From positions 248,001-312,000 of the forward strand of contig NZ_JAGGKH010000002.1 in assembly GCF_017873565.1 (NCBI RefSeq): 64,000 bases of DNA, written 5' to 3'. The position numbers and the translations under genes were made by a program. Source of the DNA: Lederbergia galactosidilytica. GTDB taxonomy: Bacteria > Bacillota > Bacilli > Bacillales > Bacillaceae_C. The notes beneath the pieces were generated by a model. The model did not search any database, was not told the DNA's origin, and saw only the letters and a list, made by a program, of their open reading frames with translations. This document shows, one piece after another, positions 33,346 to 42,651 of this stretch; position 1 is the stretch's first letter; every line of letters starts with the position of its first letter.

Positions 33346-33365
33346 TACTTTTCCTCCTTTTAAGA

Positions 33366-34292
33366 TTATGATGCGGAATCCATCGCAAAGCCAGGGGCCA
33401 TTTGTGGGTGGAGAATACATTGAAACATTCCATCCCCTGATAGCTGTTGGGTCGTAAACACAATTAGCACTTCCTTTTCAATCTCCCTTCCGTTTTTTTC
33501 CTGAATAACCACCTTTTCTGGTCTAAAAGCACATAAAAGTTGATTGTTTTTTCCTAAGGTTTTAGCAGGTATAAGTCTCATAATATGAGTCCACTCTGTT
33601 GGCAAGGAAGCCGAAGAGACGTAAAGATCATTTTGACTATCTGCAACATCGTTTAGTTCTTGTGGTAAATTATCTTGAACAGCTTCAATAGAGACGATCA
33701 TAACCGGTTTTTTTGAGATAGGATCATATAATTGGTTACCACTGTCAATAAGTCCTTTAAGTTCTAATTCAATTCCATTTATCAAAATATGAACATTATA
33801 TAAAATATCATATTGAATGCTTGTCTTTGTTAGATGACCAATTCTGTTTTTAGAGAAATACCAAGCAATTGGAAAAGCTACTACTATAAAAAGCCAACTA
33901 ATCGGATCACCGTATCCTCGTATACTCTCTATAGCAACTGAGTTCCTTAAATCCACATGAAAAGATAAAAAGTAATGTGTACCGATTAGAATGCCTCCCA
34001 TTAGAAAGGTCGCAAAATAAAAGGTCAGCAAGGTTGCCAAAAAACTGGATAACCTTTTATAGCCAAATGTAATCCCAACCATGATTACGGACAAACTATA
34101 CTTTATTAAAGGATGCATGGCCCATGTAGAGATTGGTGTGACCGCCATTAAAATGATAATGGATCCTATTAAGCCTCCTAGCAATATTTTAAGTGGGTGA
34201 ATTCTTCTATTTAAATAAATAGATGTAGCCCATAAAAGAAAGCTGTCTATGAGAAAGTTTAACAACCAGATAATGTCTAGATAAACAACCAG
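33366..34292 (-). CDS. spoIIGA: Pro-sigma-E processing protease SpoIIGA
   Basis: Membrane aspartic protease that cleaves pro-sigma-E in the mother cell on a signal from SpoIIR. About five hydrophobic helices are followed by a soluble domain with the active-site motif LIDSGNQ. I place the start at a CTG (34290-34292), since the strong AGGAGG lies five bases before it and the next residues [12 protein letters not shown] match the family start KIYLDVIWLLNF as I recall it. That gives 308 residues and puts the catalytic Asp at 183, the B. subtilis position. No ATG, GTG or TTG start fits in frame: the upstream ones lie in or above the promoter. Overlap with sigE is absent; 20 bp separate them. Confidence 0.93.
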   Translation of the reverse strand: MVVYLDIIWLLNFLIDSFLLWATSIYLNRRIHPLKILLGGLIGSIIILMAVTPISTWAMHPLIKYSLSVIMVGITFGYKRLSSFLATLLTFYFATFLMGGILIGTHYFLSFHVDLRNSVAIESIRGYGDPISWLFIVVAFPIAWYFSKNRIGHLTKTSIQYDILYNVHILINGIELELKGLIDSGNQLYDPISKKPVMIVSIEAVQDNLPQELNDVADSQNDLYVSSASLPTEWTHIMRLIPAKTLGKNNQLLCAFRPEKVVIQEKNGREIEKEVLIVFTTQQLSGDGMFQCILHPQMAPGFAMDSAS

Positions 34293-34355
34293 ATAGACCT
34301 CCTCCCTCTTCCATAGTTCACTTAATATATCTAACCTTGTCTTACATATATATAG

Positions 34356-34442
34356 AGTATAGAACACAAATATTCTAGATTGTGTCATATTCTGTAATGA
34401 AAAAGTCGGAAGTTTTCGCTTGTTTAGCCGAAGTTTGTCAAA
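34356..34442 (-). promoter_or_regulatory. Likely Spo0A-controlled spoIIG promoter
   Basis: On the minus strand a -10 TATACT lies at 34356-34361 and a -35-like ATGACA at 34383-34388, with an unusual 21-bp spacer. B. subtilis spoIIG also has an overlong spacer and needs Spo0A. TTTGTCAAA at 34434-34442 differs by one base from the 0A box TTTGTCGAA, and AAAGTCGGA at about 34402-34410 is a weaker second site. Confidence 0.6.
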
Positions 34443-34638
34443 CAAATCCTTTCAAAAATTTGACTGGATGTTTCTATCAATATTTTGGGGATGTGTTTAA
34501 TCCATTAACTAGGTATAAAGATGAGATAAGTTACTAAAAAATAGAGGATTGGTAAGTGTGTAAGGTTATATGTCACGGGACTTTTTTCATTATCTTAACC
34601 AGATTTTATTGGGGAGAAAATCGTTTAAAGTTACAATT

Positions 34639-34673
34639 AAAAAAGCCAATCCTCAAAAAGGATTGGCTTTTTC
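34639..34673 (-). terminator. Terminator of ftsZ
   Basis: AAAGCCAATCC pairs with GGATTGGCTTT, followed by T-rich sequence on the minus strand, 7 bp after the ftsZ stop. It isolates the spoIIG genes from ftsAZ transcription. The remaining bases between ftsZ and spoIIGA hold the spoIIG promoter. Confidence 0.92.
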
Positions 34674-34679
34674 TAATAA

Positions 34680-35819
34680 TTAACGTCTTCTATTTCTGTT
34701 TCTTAGAAATGTCGGGATATCTAACGTATCCTCAACAGATTGACTTGATTGGACTGGTTCACGTGGCTCCTCTTTTTTAACTTCACGAGCAGGCGCCTTT
34801 TCTTGATGACCTATATTTGGTTTTGCTTGTCCAAAAGATGGCCTTGTTTTTTTAGGCTGTACTGCTGCTTCATCAAAGCCAGTTGCGATAACTGTTACAA
34901 CAATTTCATCTTTGAGATCTTCATTAATAACAGAACCAAAGATCATATTTACTTCTTGGTCTGAAGCTGAAGCTACTATATCAGCTGCTTCTTGAACCTC
35001 ATATAAGCTTAAGTTGCTACCACCTGAGATATTCATTAAAACACCTTGTGCCCCATCAATCGATGTTTCAAGCAATGGGGAAGAAATAGCTTTTTTAGCT
35101 GCCTCAGCCGCACGATTTTCGCCAGACGCAACACCGATCCCCATAAGTGCTGAACCTTTATTTGTCATAATTGTTTTGACATCTGCAAAGTCCAAATTAA
35201 TTAAACCAGGAACAGCGATCAAATCAGAGATCCCCTGAACACCTTGACGCAGTACATTATCGGCTTCACGGAATGCTTCAAGCATTGGTGTACTCTTATC
35301 AACTATTTCTAACAAACGGTCATTTGGGATTACGATTAGAGTATCAACAGCTTCTTTCATCGTACCAATTCCGCCACTTGCCTGGTTTGAACGTTTTCTA
35401 CCTTCAAATGTGAATGGTCTTGTAACAACCCCAACAGTCAATGCGCCCATATCTTTTGCAATTTGTGCAATTACTGGTGCTGCTCCTGTTCCGGTTCCTC
35501 CTCCCATTCCGGCAGTCACGAATACCATATCCGCTCCTTTAAGGGCTTCTTCAATTTGTTCTTTACTTTCTTCGGCAGCCTTTTTACCAACTTCTGGATT
35601 AGCTCCTGCTCCTAGTCCTCTAGTAAGCTTGGCACCAATTTGCATTTTTGTTTCAGCTTTTGATAGGTTAAGAGCTTGTGCATCAGTGTTAACTGCGATA
35701 AATTCAACGCCTTGAACATCATGTTCAATCATTCTATTTACCGCATTATTACCACCTCCACCAACTCCAACTACTTTAATGGTCGCTAATGAATCTAAAT
35801 TAGTATCGAAATCTAACAT
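34680..35819 (-). CDS. ftsZ: Cell division GTPase FtsZ
   Basis: Tubulin homologue that polymerises into the Z-ring. The 379 residues carry [15 protein letters not shown], the tubulin signature [10 protein letters not shown] near residue 105, and the conserved C-terminal peptide [13 protein letters not shown] that binds FtsA and SepF. A charged linker from about 315 precedes it. I start at the ATG eight bases after GGAGG rather than the TTG two codons earlier. It lies 37 bp after ftsA. Confidence 0.98.
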   Translation of the reverse strand: MLDFDTNLDSLATIKVVGVGGGGNNAVNRMIEHDVQGVEFIAVNTDAQALNLSKAETKMQIGAKLTRGLGAGANPEVGKKAAEESKEQIEEALKGADMVFVTAGMGGGTGTGAAPVIAQIAKDMGALTVGVVTRPFTFEGRKRSNQASGGIGTMKEAVDTLIVIPNDRLLEIVDKSTPMLEAFREADNVLRQGVQGISDLIAVPGLINLDFADVKTIMTNKGSALMGIGVASGENRAAEAAKKAISSPLLETSIDGAQGVLMNISGGSNLSLYEVQEAADIVASASDQEVNMIFGSVINEDLKDEIVVTVIATGFDEAAVQPKKTRPSFGQAKPNIGHQEKAPAREVKKEEPREPVQSSQSVEDTLDIPTFLRNRNRRR

Positions 35820-35856
35820 TGGCAAGTCCTCCTATTTTGTTTAATAACTGGGATGC

Positions 35857-37131
35857 CTACTCGAAAAAGTGTCCAAAAAATTTCTTTACTTTTGCGGTAA
35901 TTTTTTCATCCGAATTTTTCTCAGTTTTTTTAGTATGAGTCACTTTTACAGGCTCTGTTTGCTCATATGATTCAGAAGAAGAACTAATATTTCTTCCTTC
36001 TAATCTAGCAGTTTTATAAGCGTGTTTAATTAGCCCAACTGCCGTAATATACTGTGGTTCACGTACACCGATATAATCTGGGATAGCAATTCGAACCCGA
36101 TTTTGAAAGATCCCTTGTGCTAGTTCCAAAATACCAGGAACATTTACCGCACCACCTGTTAAGACAATACCCCCGGGCAAATCTGAGGCACCCATTCTAG
36201 CTAATTCATTTTGAACGAGTTCAAATATTTCTTGCACCCTTGCTTCAATTATATCAGACAACTCTAATTGATTAAATTGCTGATGTTGGTCACTTCCAAT
36301 AATCGGAACACTAAAGACCTCATCCTCAGACGCATCATCATAAAAAGCATGTCCATGCTTCTTCTTGATCTTCTCAGCATCCTCTGTTGTTGTTCTTAGC
36401 CCAATTGATAGGTCTTTTGTAATATTATCTCCACCAACTGGAATAACCGTGGTTCCTTTTATGTAACCATGTTCAAACAATGCAATGGTTGTCGATCCAC
36501 CACCCATGTCGATCAATGCTGTGCCTAAATTTTGTTCATCTTTGGATAATGCAGCTGAAGCCACGGCAAGCGGCTTAAGGACAATATCAACAATTTCAAG
36601 ACCAGCTCTTTCAACACAGCGAAGAGTATTATGTAGATTAGTTTTAGAACCTGTTACAATGATGCCTTCCATTTCAAGTCTAACACCGATCATTCCTCTT
36701 GGGTCTGTAATTTCATCAAGTCCATCTACTATAAATTGATGCGGAATAATATTAATAATTTCTCTTTCCGGTGGAATGGAAACAACTTCTGCTGCATCAA
36801 TTACCCTAGCAACATCTTCATCCGTAATTTCTCTGTTTTCGCTTGAAACAGCTACTACTCCGTGACAGTGCTGAAGACCTACCTGATTACCAGCAATACC
36901 GACAATCACTTGGTTAATTTGCATCCCAATCATTCTCTCAGCTTGTTCAACGGCTCGTCTAATCGAATGGACAGTCTTGTCAATATCCACGATGGAACCT
37001 TTTCTGATCCCTTCGGAATTGGCGGTGCCCACTCCGATAATATTTAGTGAATGATTGGTCATTTCCCCAATAATCACCTTGACTGAGGATGTACCAATAT
37101 CTAGACTGACATATATTTCGCTGTTGTTCAT
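35857..37131 (-). CDS. ftsA: Cell division actin-like protein FtsA
   Basis: Actin-fold ATPase that anchors FtsZ filaments to the membrane. The 424 residues start MNNSEIYVSLDIGTSSVKV (phosphate 1 loop), with LIDMGGGSTTIAL as phosphate 2 and LPGGIVLTGGAV as the adenosine motif. The C-terminus KVKKFFGHFFE is an amphipathic membrane-binding helix after a variable linker. GGGGGTG precedes the ATG. Confidence 0.97.
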   Translation of the reverse strand: MNNSEIYVSLDIGTSSVKVIIGEMTNHSLNIIGVGTANSEGIRKGSIVDIDKTVHSIRRAVEQAERMIGMQINQVIVGIAGNQVGLQHCHGVVAVSSENREITDEDVARVIDAAEVVSIPPEREIINIIPHQFIVDGLDEITDPRGMIGVRLEMEGIIVTGSKTNLHNTLRCVERAGLEIVDIVLKPLAVASAALSKDEQNLGTALIDMGGGSTTIALFEHGYIKGTTVIPVGGDNITKDLSIGLRTTTEDAEKIKKKHGHAFYDDASEDEVFSVPIIGSDQHQQFNQLELSDIIEARVQEIFELVQNELARMGASDLPGGIVLTGGAVNVPGILELAQGIFQNRVRIAIPDYIGVREPQYITAVGLIKHAYKTARLEGRNISSSSESYEQTEPVKVTHTKKTEKNSDEKITAKVKKFFGHFFE

Positions 37132-37260
37132 TTTCTGGCACCCCCTTGTTTCGTTCTTCTTCTATTATTCTCTTCTATCCTGTTCATGAGTAATCAATCC
37201 TTGAATATGCTTAATTAACTAATTCGTCACCTAAAGGAATTTTCCTGTTTATCATACTAT

Positions 37261-37617
37261 TTATTTCGAATTTTCTCTAGTATTTCCCCATTTATTAAGC
37301 AAGATTCTTCGAATAACCGCTATATTTTGGAACAAGCGGATTCCAAATGCAAATACTGCAGCTAAATATAAGTCTACACCAAGGTGGACTCCTAGAAAAG
37401 CTAAACCTGCTGCAAGTAAAATATTAAAGAAAAAACCCGAAACAAATACCCGATTATCATATAAGTTTTGTAAATATGCACGGATCCCACCAAATAAGGT
37501 ATCCAATGCTGCTAATACAGCAATTGATAAATAATTTGCATATTCATCTGGGATTTGAATGTCCGTTAAAAAACCTAAAAATATCCCTATAAGGAGTCCG
37601 ATGATGGGAAGCAACAA
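37261..37617 (-). CDS. sbp: Small basic protein Sbp (DUF1290)
   Basis: The 118-residue membrane protein has three hydrophobic segments and the conserved LSIAVLAALDTLFGGIRAYL. It is the standard gene between ylxX and ftsA; no function is known. The start is a TTG, supported by alignment with the usual IPVIGLLLGI N-terminus. It follows ylxX by 2 bp. Confidence 0.93.
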   Translation of the reverse strand: MLLPIIGLLIGIFLGFLTDIQIPDEYANYLSIAVLAALDTLFGGIRAYLQNLYDNRVFVSGFFFNILLAAGLAFLGVHLGVDLYLAAVFAFGIRLFQNIAVIRRILLNKWGNTRENSK

Positions 37618-37619
37618 AA

Positions 37620-38345
37620 TTATACATCTCCTTTTTCTTCCACAGGTTCCATATCCCTAGTCGTAATTGGATAAACATAAGCTGGCAATTCGATAGATTT
37701 CTTCGGGTCAGATACATCTATCTGCAAGTTGTCGATAAAGAAGTCATCCAATACGGGAGATATTTGCATATGATTATATAGCTTCTCAGCAATCTCCATA
37801 CTTTCAGTTAGCACATGGATTTGAAACGGAAGATAGTTGATAGCATGGTCTCCAACCTTTGTTTCCCCATTAATGTCGCGGATCACCGTTGTATTTATGT
37901 ATCTCTCCCCATCAATAGCAATCGATTTTGCTCCGTGCATATTTAATTCATTAATTAATCTTTGTAATACAATCGGAGATGTTTGAGGTGGAGGCTGTCC
38001 AAGTAACATGCCTTCATCTATAGCCTTTACAGTGAGAATAATACCGGGACCTTCAATTTTTGTTAAGCCCGCTTCTTTCTTTAACTCTAAAATGGTCTGT
38101 TTCAACACATCTTCCTTATTATCTTGCAGTTCAGAAGAATAATCATGGACTTTTTTATCTTGGAGACGTATCTCATGTAAAAGCTTTGTTTGCAGCTCCA
38201 TCTCATTATTAATTGATTCTCGCAGTTCCCAAGCATCTCGTGCATCGCGATTACTTGGTTTTTGCACTGTGTTAAATTGAACAGCAACCATAAAACCAAT
38301 AATGAATGTGATAAGTGTAAAATATATTTTTGTTTTCCCCGCCAT
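37620..38345 (-). CDS. ylxX: DUF881-family protein YlxX
   Basis: The 241 residues have one N-terminal transmembrane helix, then a coiled-coil stretch and the DUF881 core (TKIEGPGIILTVKAIDEG, LINELNMHGAKSIAIDGERY). The function is unknown; it is paralogous to ylxW next door. Its ATG overlaps the ylxW stop (TAATG), so the two are coupled. Confidence 0.92.
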   Translation of the reverse strand: MAGKTKIYFTLITFIIGFMVAVQFNTVQKPSNRDARDAWELRESINNEMELQTKLLHEIRLQDKKVHDYSSELQDNKEDVLKQTILELKKEAGLTKIEGPGIILTVKAIDEGMLLGQPPPQTSPIVLQRLINELNMHGAKSIAIDGERYINTTVIRDINGETKVGDHAINYLPFQIHVLTESMEIAEKLYNHMQISPVLDDFFIDNLQIDVSDPKKSIELPAYVYPITTRDMEPVEEKGDV

Positions 38346-39049
38346 TATGACGACTCTCCTAAAATCGGATCTAAAACAATTTGTTTTTTCTTTTCAATTG
38401 TAAACATAATATTATCATTTACTAATTGATCTCGCACTCCACCCTTTAATGTGACTGCAGCTGCAAGTGTATCTGTATCCCCAATTGCAGAAATTTTAAA
38501 TGGTGCGGGGTATGGATTACCGTCAATCGTAATTACCGGTCCTGTACAAACAATATAAGAATCAGCTTTTAATCGTTGGCCATTTATTGCAATAGCAGAA
38601 GCACCAGATATAAAGAGCTCATTCACAACCTTAAAGACATGATGCTCGTGAACAAGGTAATTATTAGCATCTTCGTCTTTTTTGTAATCCCCGTCTTCTA
38701 GTAAAATTTCGATCCCTGGACCTTTCACTTTTACTTTACCTAGGTACATGCGATATTTTTCCGCATCTGCTGCTAATGTTTGATAATCTTCTTCCTCTTG
38801 AAACAATTCTCGTTCTATTTTCCTAACATTATCTTGCTTATCATATAATTCCGTTTGTAATTCTTGATTCCGATCTTGAATGGAAATTAATTGCTCACGT
38901 AAATCCTTTTCCATCATATATTGCCTATCGGTAATTTTCACACTCGAATTCTTATCTTTTTCAGTCTGACTATATGAAAAAGCTAGAATAAACCCGAATA
39001 TCAGAAATACAAAGGAAAATATTATGTATTTACCTTTCCCCCTCCTCAC
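38345..39049 (-). CDS. ylxW: DUF881-family protein YlxW
   Basis: The 234 residues carry an N-terminal membrane helix, a coiled coil from about 40 to 95 and a DUF881 domain (VKGPGIEILLEDGD, VVNELFISGASAIAINGQRL). The start is a GTG nine bases after GAGGGGG and overlaps the divIB end by 20 bp. The sequence parallels YlxX, so the pair looks like an old tandem duplication. Confidence 0.92.
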   Translation of the reverse strand: MRRGKGKYIIFSFVFLIFGFILAFSYSQTEKDKNSSVKITDRQYMMEKDLREQLISIQDRNQELQTELYDKQDNVRKIERELFQEEEDYQTLAADAEKYRMYLGKVKVKGPGIEILLEDGDYKKDEDANNYLVHEHHVFKVVNELFISGASAIAINGQRLKADSYIVCTGPVITIDGNPYPAPFKISAIGDTDTLAAAVTLKGGVRDQLVNDNIMFTIEKKKQIVLDPILGESS

Positions 39050-39806
39050 TCATATCTTCCCCCTCTTTCTCATATGCTCTAAAAAATGACCCTACTTCAA
39101 AATCAATTACACCTTTTACATCTGGGTCTAATTGCCCAACAACAGAGGGATAATGCGCCATTTTTTCCGCTAATGTAGGAATGGTAGCATTCACTTCATT
39201 TCCATCATTCATAAATAAATAGATATGAAAAGGATCTGTATTCTTAGGGTCATGTTGAATTTCAGAAATGGAATAATATATTTCCGTTGGAATATCTTTT
39301 AATTGGGAGATTAACTCCTTCAAAATTTTATCCTCTTTAAAACCAATTAAAATAGGGGCATTCATCAACAGGCTACTTTTCTCTTTGAGAACTTGACCAT
39401 TTTCTAAAACTGGCTGAACTTGATCATTACTCATTAATAATGCAAGGCTTGAATGTTCCTTAATATGTACCTCAATGGTATTAGGAAATTTAATTTTCAC
39501 TTCTAGATCTTTCACTTCTGGTAACTTCTTTATCTTATTCTTCACATTTTTTCGATTTATATTCCATAGTTTTCCACCAGGCTCTAAACCAGATATGGAT
39601 AGAATTTCCTCTTTAGAAGCGATCTTATTACCGCGGATATCTATTTCTTTGATATGGCTAAGAGGGGATTGGAAGTAAACAACAATAACAATCAATAAAA
39701 AGAATATGGATAATAAGATGATTAATCTTCTGTTCGCTTTTTTTCTTCGATGTTCTTTTATCTTCGGTATCCTATCCTCTAATGATAAAACCTTCCCTTT
39801 TTGCAT
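39030..39806 (-). CDS. divIB: Cell division protein DivIB (FtsQ)
   Basis: Bitopic divisome protein that forms a complex with DivIC and FtsL. The 258 residues have a basic cytoplasmic tail (KIKEHRRKKANRR), one transmembrane helix at about 28-46, then a POTRA domain (IKEIDIRGNKIASKEEIL). I prefer the second ATG, seven bases after AAGGGGG. It lies directly after murG; B. subtilis has murB between the two. Confidence 0.94.
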   Translation of the reverse strand: MQKGKVLSLEDRIPKIKEHRRKKANRRLIILLSIFFLLIVIVVYFQSPLSHIKEIDIRGNKIASKEEILSISGLEPGGKLWNINRKNVKNKIKKLPEVKDLEVKIKFPNTIEVHIKEHSSLALLMSNDQVQPVLENGQVLKEKSSLLMNAPILIGFKEDKILKELISQLKDIPTEIYYSISEIQHDPKNTDPFHIYLFMNDGNEVNATIPTLAEKMAHYPSVVGQLDPDVKGVIDFEVGSFFRAYEKEGEDMSEEGER

Positions 39807-39868
39807 AGGCATGCCCCCTTCGCAATTTTATAGAACTTTAAACCCTAATATGCTTAATTCGAAGATTG

Positions 39869-40960
39869 TTATTTGACTAATTGAAACATCAAATCAGATA
39901 AACGATTAGAGGCATCCCGCATACCTAGTTTTCTAGAACAATCTCCCATTGTTTTTCTCTTTTCATCATTTAGCATAATGGAATCTAAACAATCTAAAAA
40001 CTGTTTGCTAGATAACTCCTTCTCTAGCAACATCAAAGCAGCTCCATGTTCAACCAACGTTTCTGCATTTTTCTCTTGATGATTATTCGTTACATACGGA
40101 CTAGGGATTAAAATGGAAGGTATGCCTAAAGCAGTAATTTCAGCAAGAGAAGTTGCACCTGCCCTCCCAACAACTACATCTACAGAAGAAAGTACCTTTT
40201 GCATTTCATGAATAAATGGGACGATAGAAATATTCGAAAGTGTCCCTACTAATTTTGCCTCCTCCATTACATTGTCATAATGCACTTGCCCTGTTACATA
40301 GATAACTTGATACGACCTTTTGGATAGGCCACTTAATGATTTAATAACAGCATCATTAATTGGTCTTGCGCCTCTACTTCCTCCTGTAATTAAGACCGTT
40401 GGGATGCCTTCTTTCAATCCGAGTGATTTTAAAACACCAGGTTTTCTTTCTCCCATTACTTCTGACGCTCGTGGATTTCCCGTCAATATCACTTTATTCT
40501 TTGGGAAAAACTCTTTCACTTCTTCAAAACATACAGCAACTTTATCAACATATCGGCTTAAAAATTTATTCGTTAATCCCGGTACACTATTTTGTTCGTG
40601 GATAATCGTGGGAATCTTTTTCTTAGCTGCCGCATATACAACTGGTCCACAAACATATCCACCTGTACCAATTACGATATCTGGCTTTACTTTTTTAAAG
40701 ATATTCTTACTATCTTTGACACCCTTTAAAAAGCGAAAAATGGTTTTGACATTTTCAAAAGATAATGATCTTCTAAATCCAGTTATATGGATCGATTCAA
40801 AAGGAATATTCTCACGCGGAACAATATCCGCCTCCAAGCCATTTTTTGTACCAATATATATGAATTCCGTTTCTGGATATTGCTGCTTAATTGTTCTAAT
40901 TAAAGCTAGCGCCGGATAAATATGTCCACCCGTACCTCCACCCGTGACTACTATTTTCAT
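39869..40960 (-). CDS. murG: UDP-GlcNAc:lipid I N-acetylglucosaminyltransferase
   Basis: Peripheral membrane GT28 enzyme that converts lipid I to lipid II. The 363 residues start [20 protein letters not shown] with the GGTGGH loop, and carry [20 protein letters not shown] and [13 protein letters not shown]. The start follows AGAGGTGGG; the longer frame by six codons covers that site. A 500-bp gap and a terminator separate it from spoVE, so it needs its own promoter. Confidence 0.97.
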   Translation of the reverse strand: MKIVVTGGGTGGHIYPALALIRTIKQQYPETEFIYIGTKNGLEADIVPRENIPFESIHITGFRRSLSFENVKTIFRFLKGVKDSKNIFKKVKPDIVIGTGGYVCGPVVYAAAKKKIPTIIHEQNSVPGLTNKFLSRYVDKVAVCFEEVKEFFPKNKVILTGNPRASEVMGERKPGVLKSLGLKEGIPTVLITGGSRGARPINDAVIKSLSGLSKRSYQVIYVTGQVHYDNVMEEAKLVGTLSNISIVPFIHEMQKVLSSVDVVVGRAGATSLAEITALGIPSILIPSPYVTNNHQEKNAETLVEHGAALMLLEKELSSKQFLDCLDSIMLNDEKRKTMGDCSRKLGMRDASNRLSDLMFQLVK

Positions 40961-41469
40961 ATTCCCACCTCTGCTCAAGCATTCTCTTTTTTACATAGCT
41001 AAATATATTTATCTTAATCATTATCTTACTATATTTTACTCAATAATAAAGTGTTCGTCATCGAATGTTGTTTAAATGTAATAAAAAATATTAAAATAGC
41101 TTTCCTCCATAAGGCTTGCAATAAAAAAATTAAGGGTTGATTCCTTTTTCTTCCAGAAGCCTCAGAACACAATTAACTTTCTCTCTAAACTTAGCAACAA
41201 AAAAAGAACCCTGTACAGAGTTCCATTTTTGATCACATCATATCCAACCGAAAATGACTTTTGATATAACTGATTTACTTGTTTATCCATAGAACAGGCA
41301 TCAGCACAATTCTTTGCCATCAATTTGCACTACATCGCATTGTAGCCTTTGCGCATGGGATTACTCAAGAGCATTGGGTATTACATATGACGTAAGGAAC
41401 AGTGAGTATAAACCGCAAATTCTTAAACCCTGAATTTGTACTCCGCTCGACAGATGGTTCTGCCTACGG
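40961..41469. other. Gene-free spacer between spoVE and murG
   Basis: About 510 bp without a supported gene. It contains the spoVE terminator at 41198-41223 and should hold the promoter of murG-divIB-ylxW-ylxX-sbp, which I cannot place with confidence. No murB fragment was recognised. Confidence 0.7.
41198..41223 (-). terminator. Terminator downstream of spoVE
   Basis: On the minus strand GAACTCTG pairs with CAGGGTTC around TA, followed by T7. It divides the mur/fts cluster between spoVE and murG. Confidence 0.85.
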
Positions 41470-42570
41470 TTATATCCGTGAATATCTGCTAATATTTAAC
41501 AGAATTCCTACCGCCATTAACATTAAGGTTAATGAAGATCCCCCATAGCTTAGGAATGGAAGGGTAATACCTGTAACAGGCATTAAACCTGTTACAACTC
41601 CAATATTAATCATTACTTGGATGGCAATCATTGAGATAATTCCTACAGCCAGGAAACTCCCAAATAAATCTGGGGCCCCAAGTGCGATTCTTATTCCCCG
41701 CCATAATAGTAAGGCAAATAATAATAGAATAAGACTACCTCCGATAAAGCCTAATTCCTCTGCTAGAATAGCAAAAATAAAGTCAGTTTGTGGTTCAGGG
41801 AGATAAAAAAACTTTTGTCTACTCTCTCCTAATCCTAGTCCAAACAATCCGCCCGGACCAATAGCATATAAAGATTGAATTATTTGGAAACCGCTTTTCA
41901 ATGGATCTTGCCATGGGTCAAGAAATGATGTAATACGCGCAACTCGATAGGGAGCTGAAATTACAAGACCAATAAATCCCGCCACCCCTATCATGCCTAA
42001 TACTGCAAAATGTGAAACTCGGGCACCAGCAATAAAAATCATAATCATGCACGTCCCAACCATAACTGTTCCTGTCCCTAGATCTGGTTGAAGCATGATA
42101 ATCCCAAATCCCAGAAAAACAAGTGATAGAGAGGGAAGCAATCCTTTTTTCAAAGTAGTAATATACCGCTGCCTCTCCGATAGAAACTTGGCTAAAAATG
42201 CAATCATCGCTAATTTAATAAATTCAGAAGGCTGAATTGAAAAAGCACCGACACCTAACCAGCTTCTTGATCCATTTCTTACCATTCCGACACCTGGGAT
42301 AATGACTAAAACTAACAATACAAAACATAAAATCAACAAAGGCTTGGACCATTTTTTTAGTACCCAATAATCTACATGCATAATGATAAACATAGCAACA
42401 ATTCCGAGCGTAGCAAATAAAAATTGCCGCTTAGCAAAGAAGAAGGAATCGGAAAATTTATAGTCAGCCCATACAGCACTTGCACTATAAACCATAATTA
42501 ATCCGATTGCTAGTAATAACATGGTAGACAGAATTAAAATAAAATCAGGGGCTGTTTTTTTTAATGGCAA
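41470..42570 (-). CDS. spoVE: SEDS-family peptidoglycan polymerase SpoVE
   Basis: FtsW/RodA/SpoVE-type glycosyltransferase for spore cortex synthesis, expected to pair with SpoVD. The 366 residues equal the B. subtilis length and form about ten transmembrane helices, with VYSASAVWADYK, RNGSRSWLGVGAFSIQPSE, QPDLGTGTVMVGT and a TGITLPFLSYGGSS end. I place the start at a TTG seven bases after GAGGTG; an upstream TTG adds eight residues that the family lacks. SpoVE rather than FtsW is inferred from position between murD and murG. Confidence 0.94.
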   Translation of the reverse strand: MPLKKTAPDFILILSTMLLLAIGLIMVYSASAVWADYKFSDSFFFAKRQFLFATLGIVAMFIIMHVDYWVLKKWSKPLLILCFVLLVLVIIPGVGMVRNGSRSWLGVGAFSIQPSEFIKLAMIAFLAKFLSERQRYITTLKKGLLPSLSLVFLGFGIIMLQPDLGTGTVMVGTCMIMIFIAGARVSHFAVLGMIGVAGFIGLVISAPYRVARITSFLDPWQDPLKSGFQIIQSLYAIGPGGLFGLGLGESRQKFFYLPEPQTDFIFAILAEELGFIGGSLILLLFALLLWRGIRIALGAPDLFGSFLAVGIISMIAIQVMINIGVVTGLMPVTGITLPFLSYGGSSLTLMLMAVGILLNISRYSRI

Positions 42571-42651
42571 TACACAACACCTCATAACTAGCAATTTAGA
42601 GCGTTTTTAAGGGGTGTACATACCTTTTCTTCCTAGTGTTGTCCCTTAAAA

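Noticed and set aside
40320-40919. A 199-codon plus-strand frame opposite murG
   Set aside because: It is antisense to a well-supported gene, has no family features and no ribosome binding site; such shadows are common opposite conserved genes.
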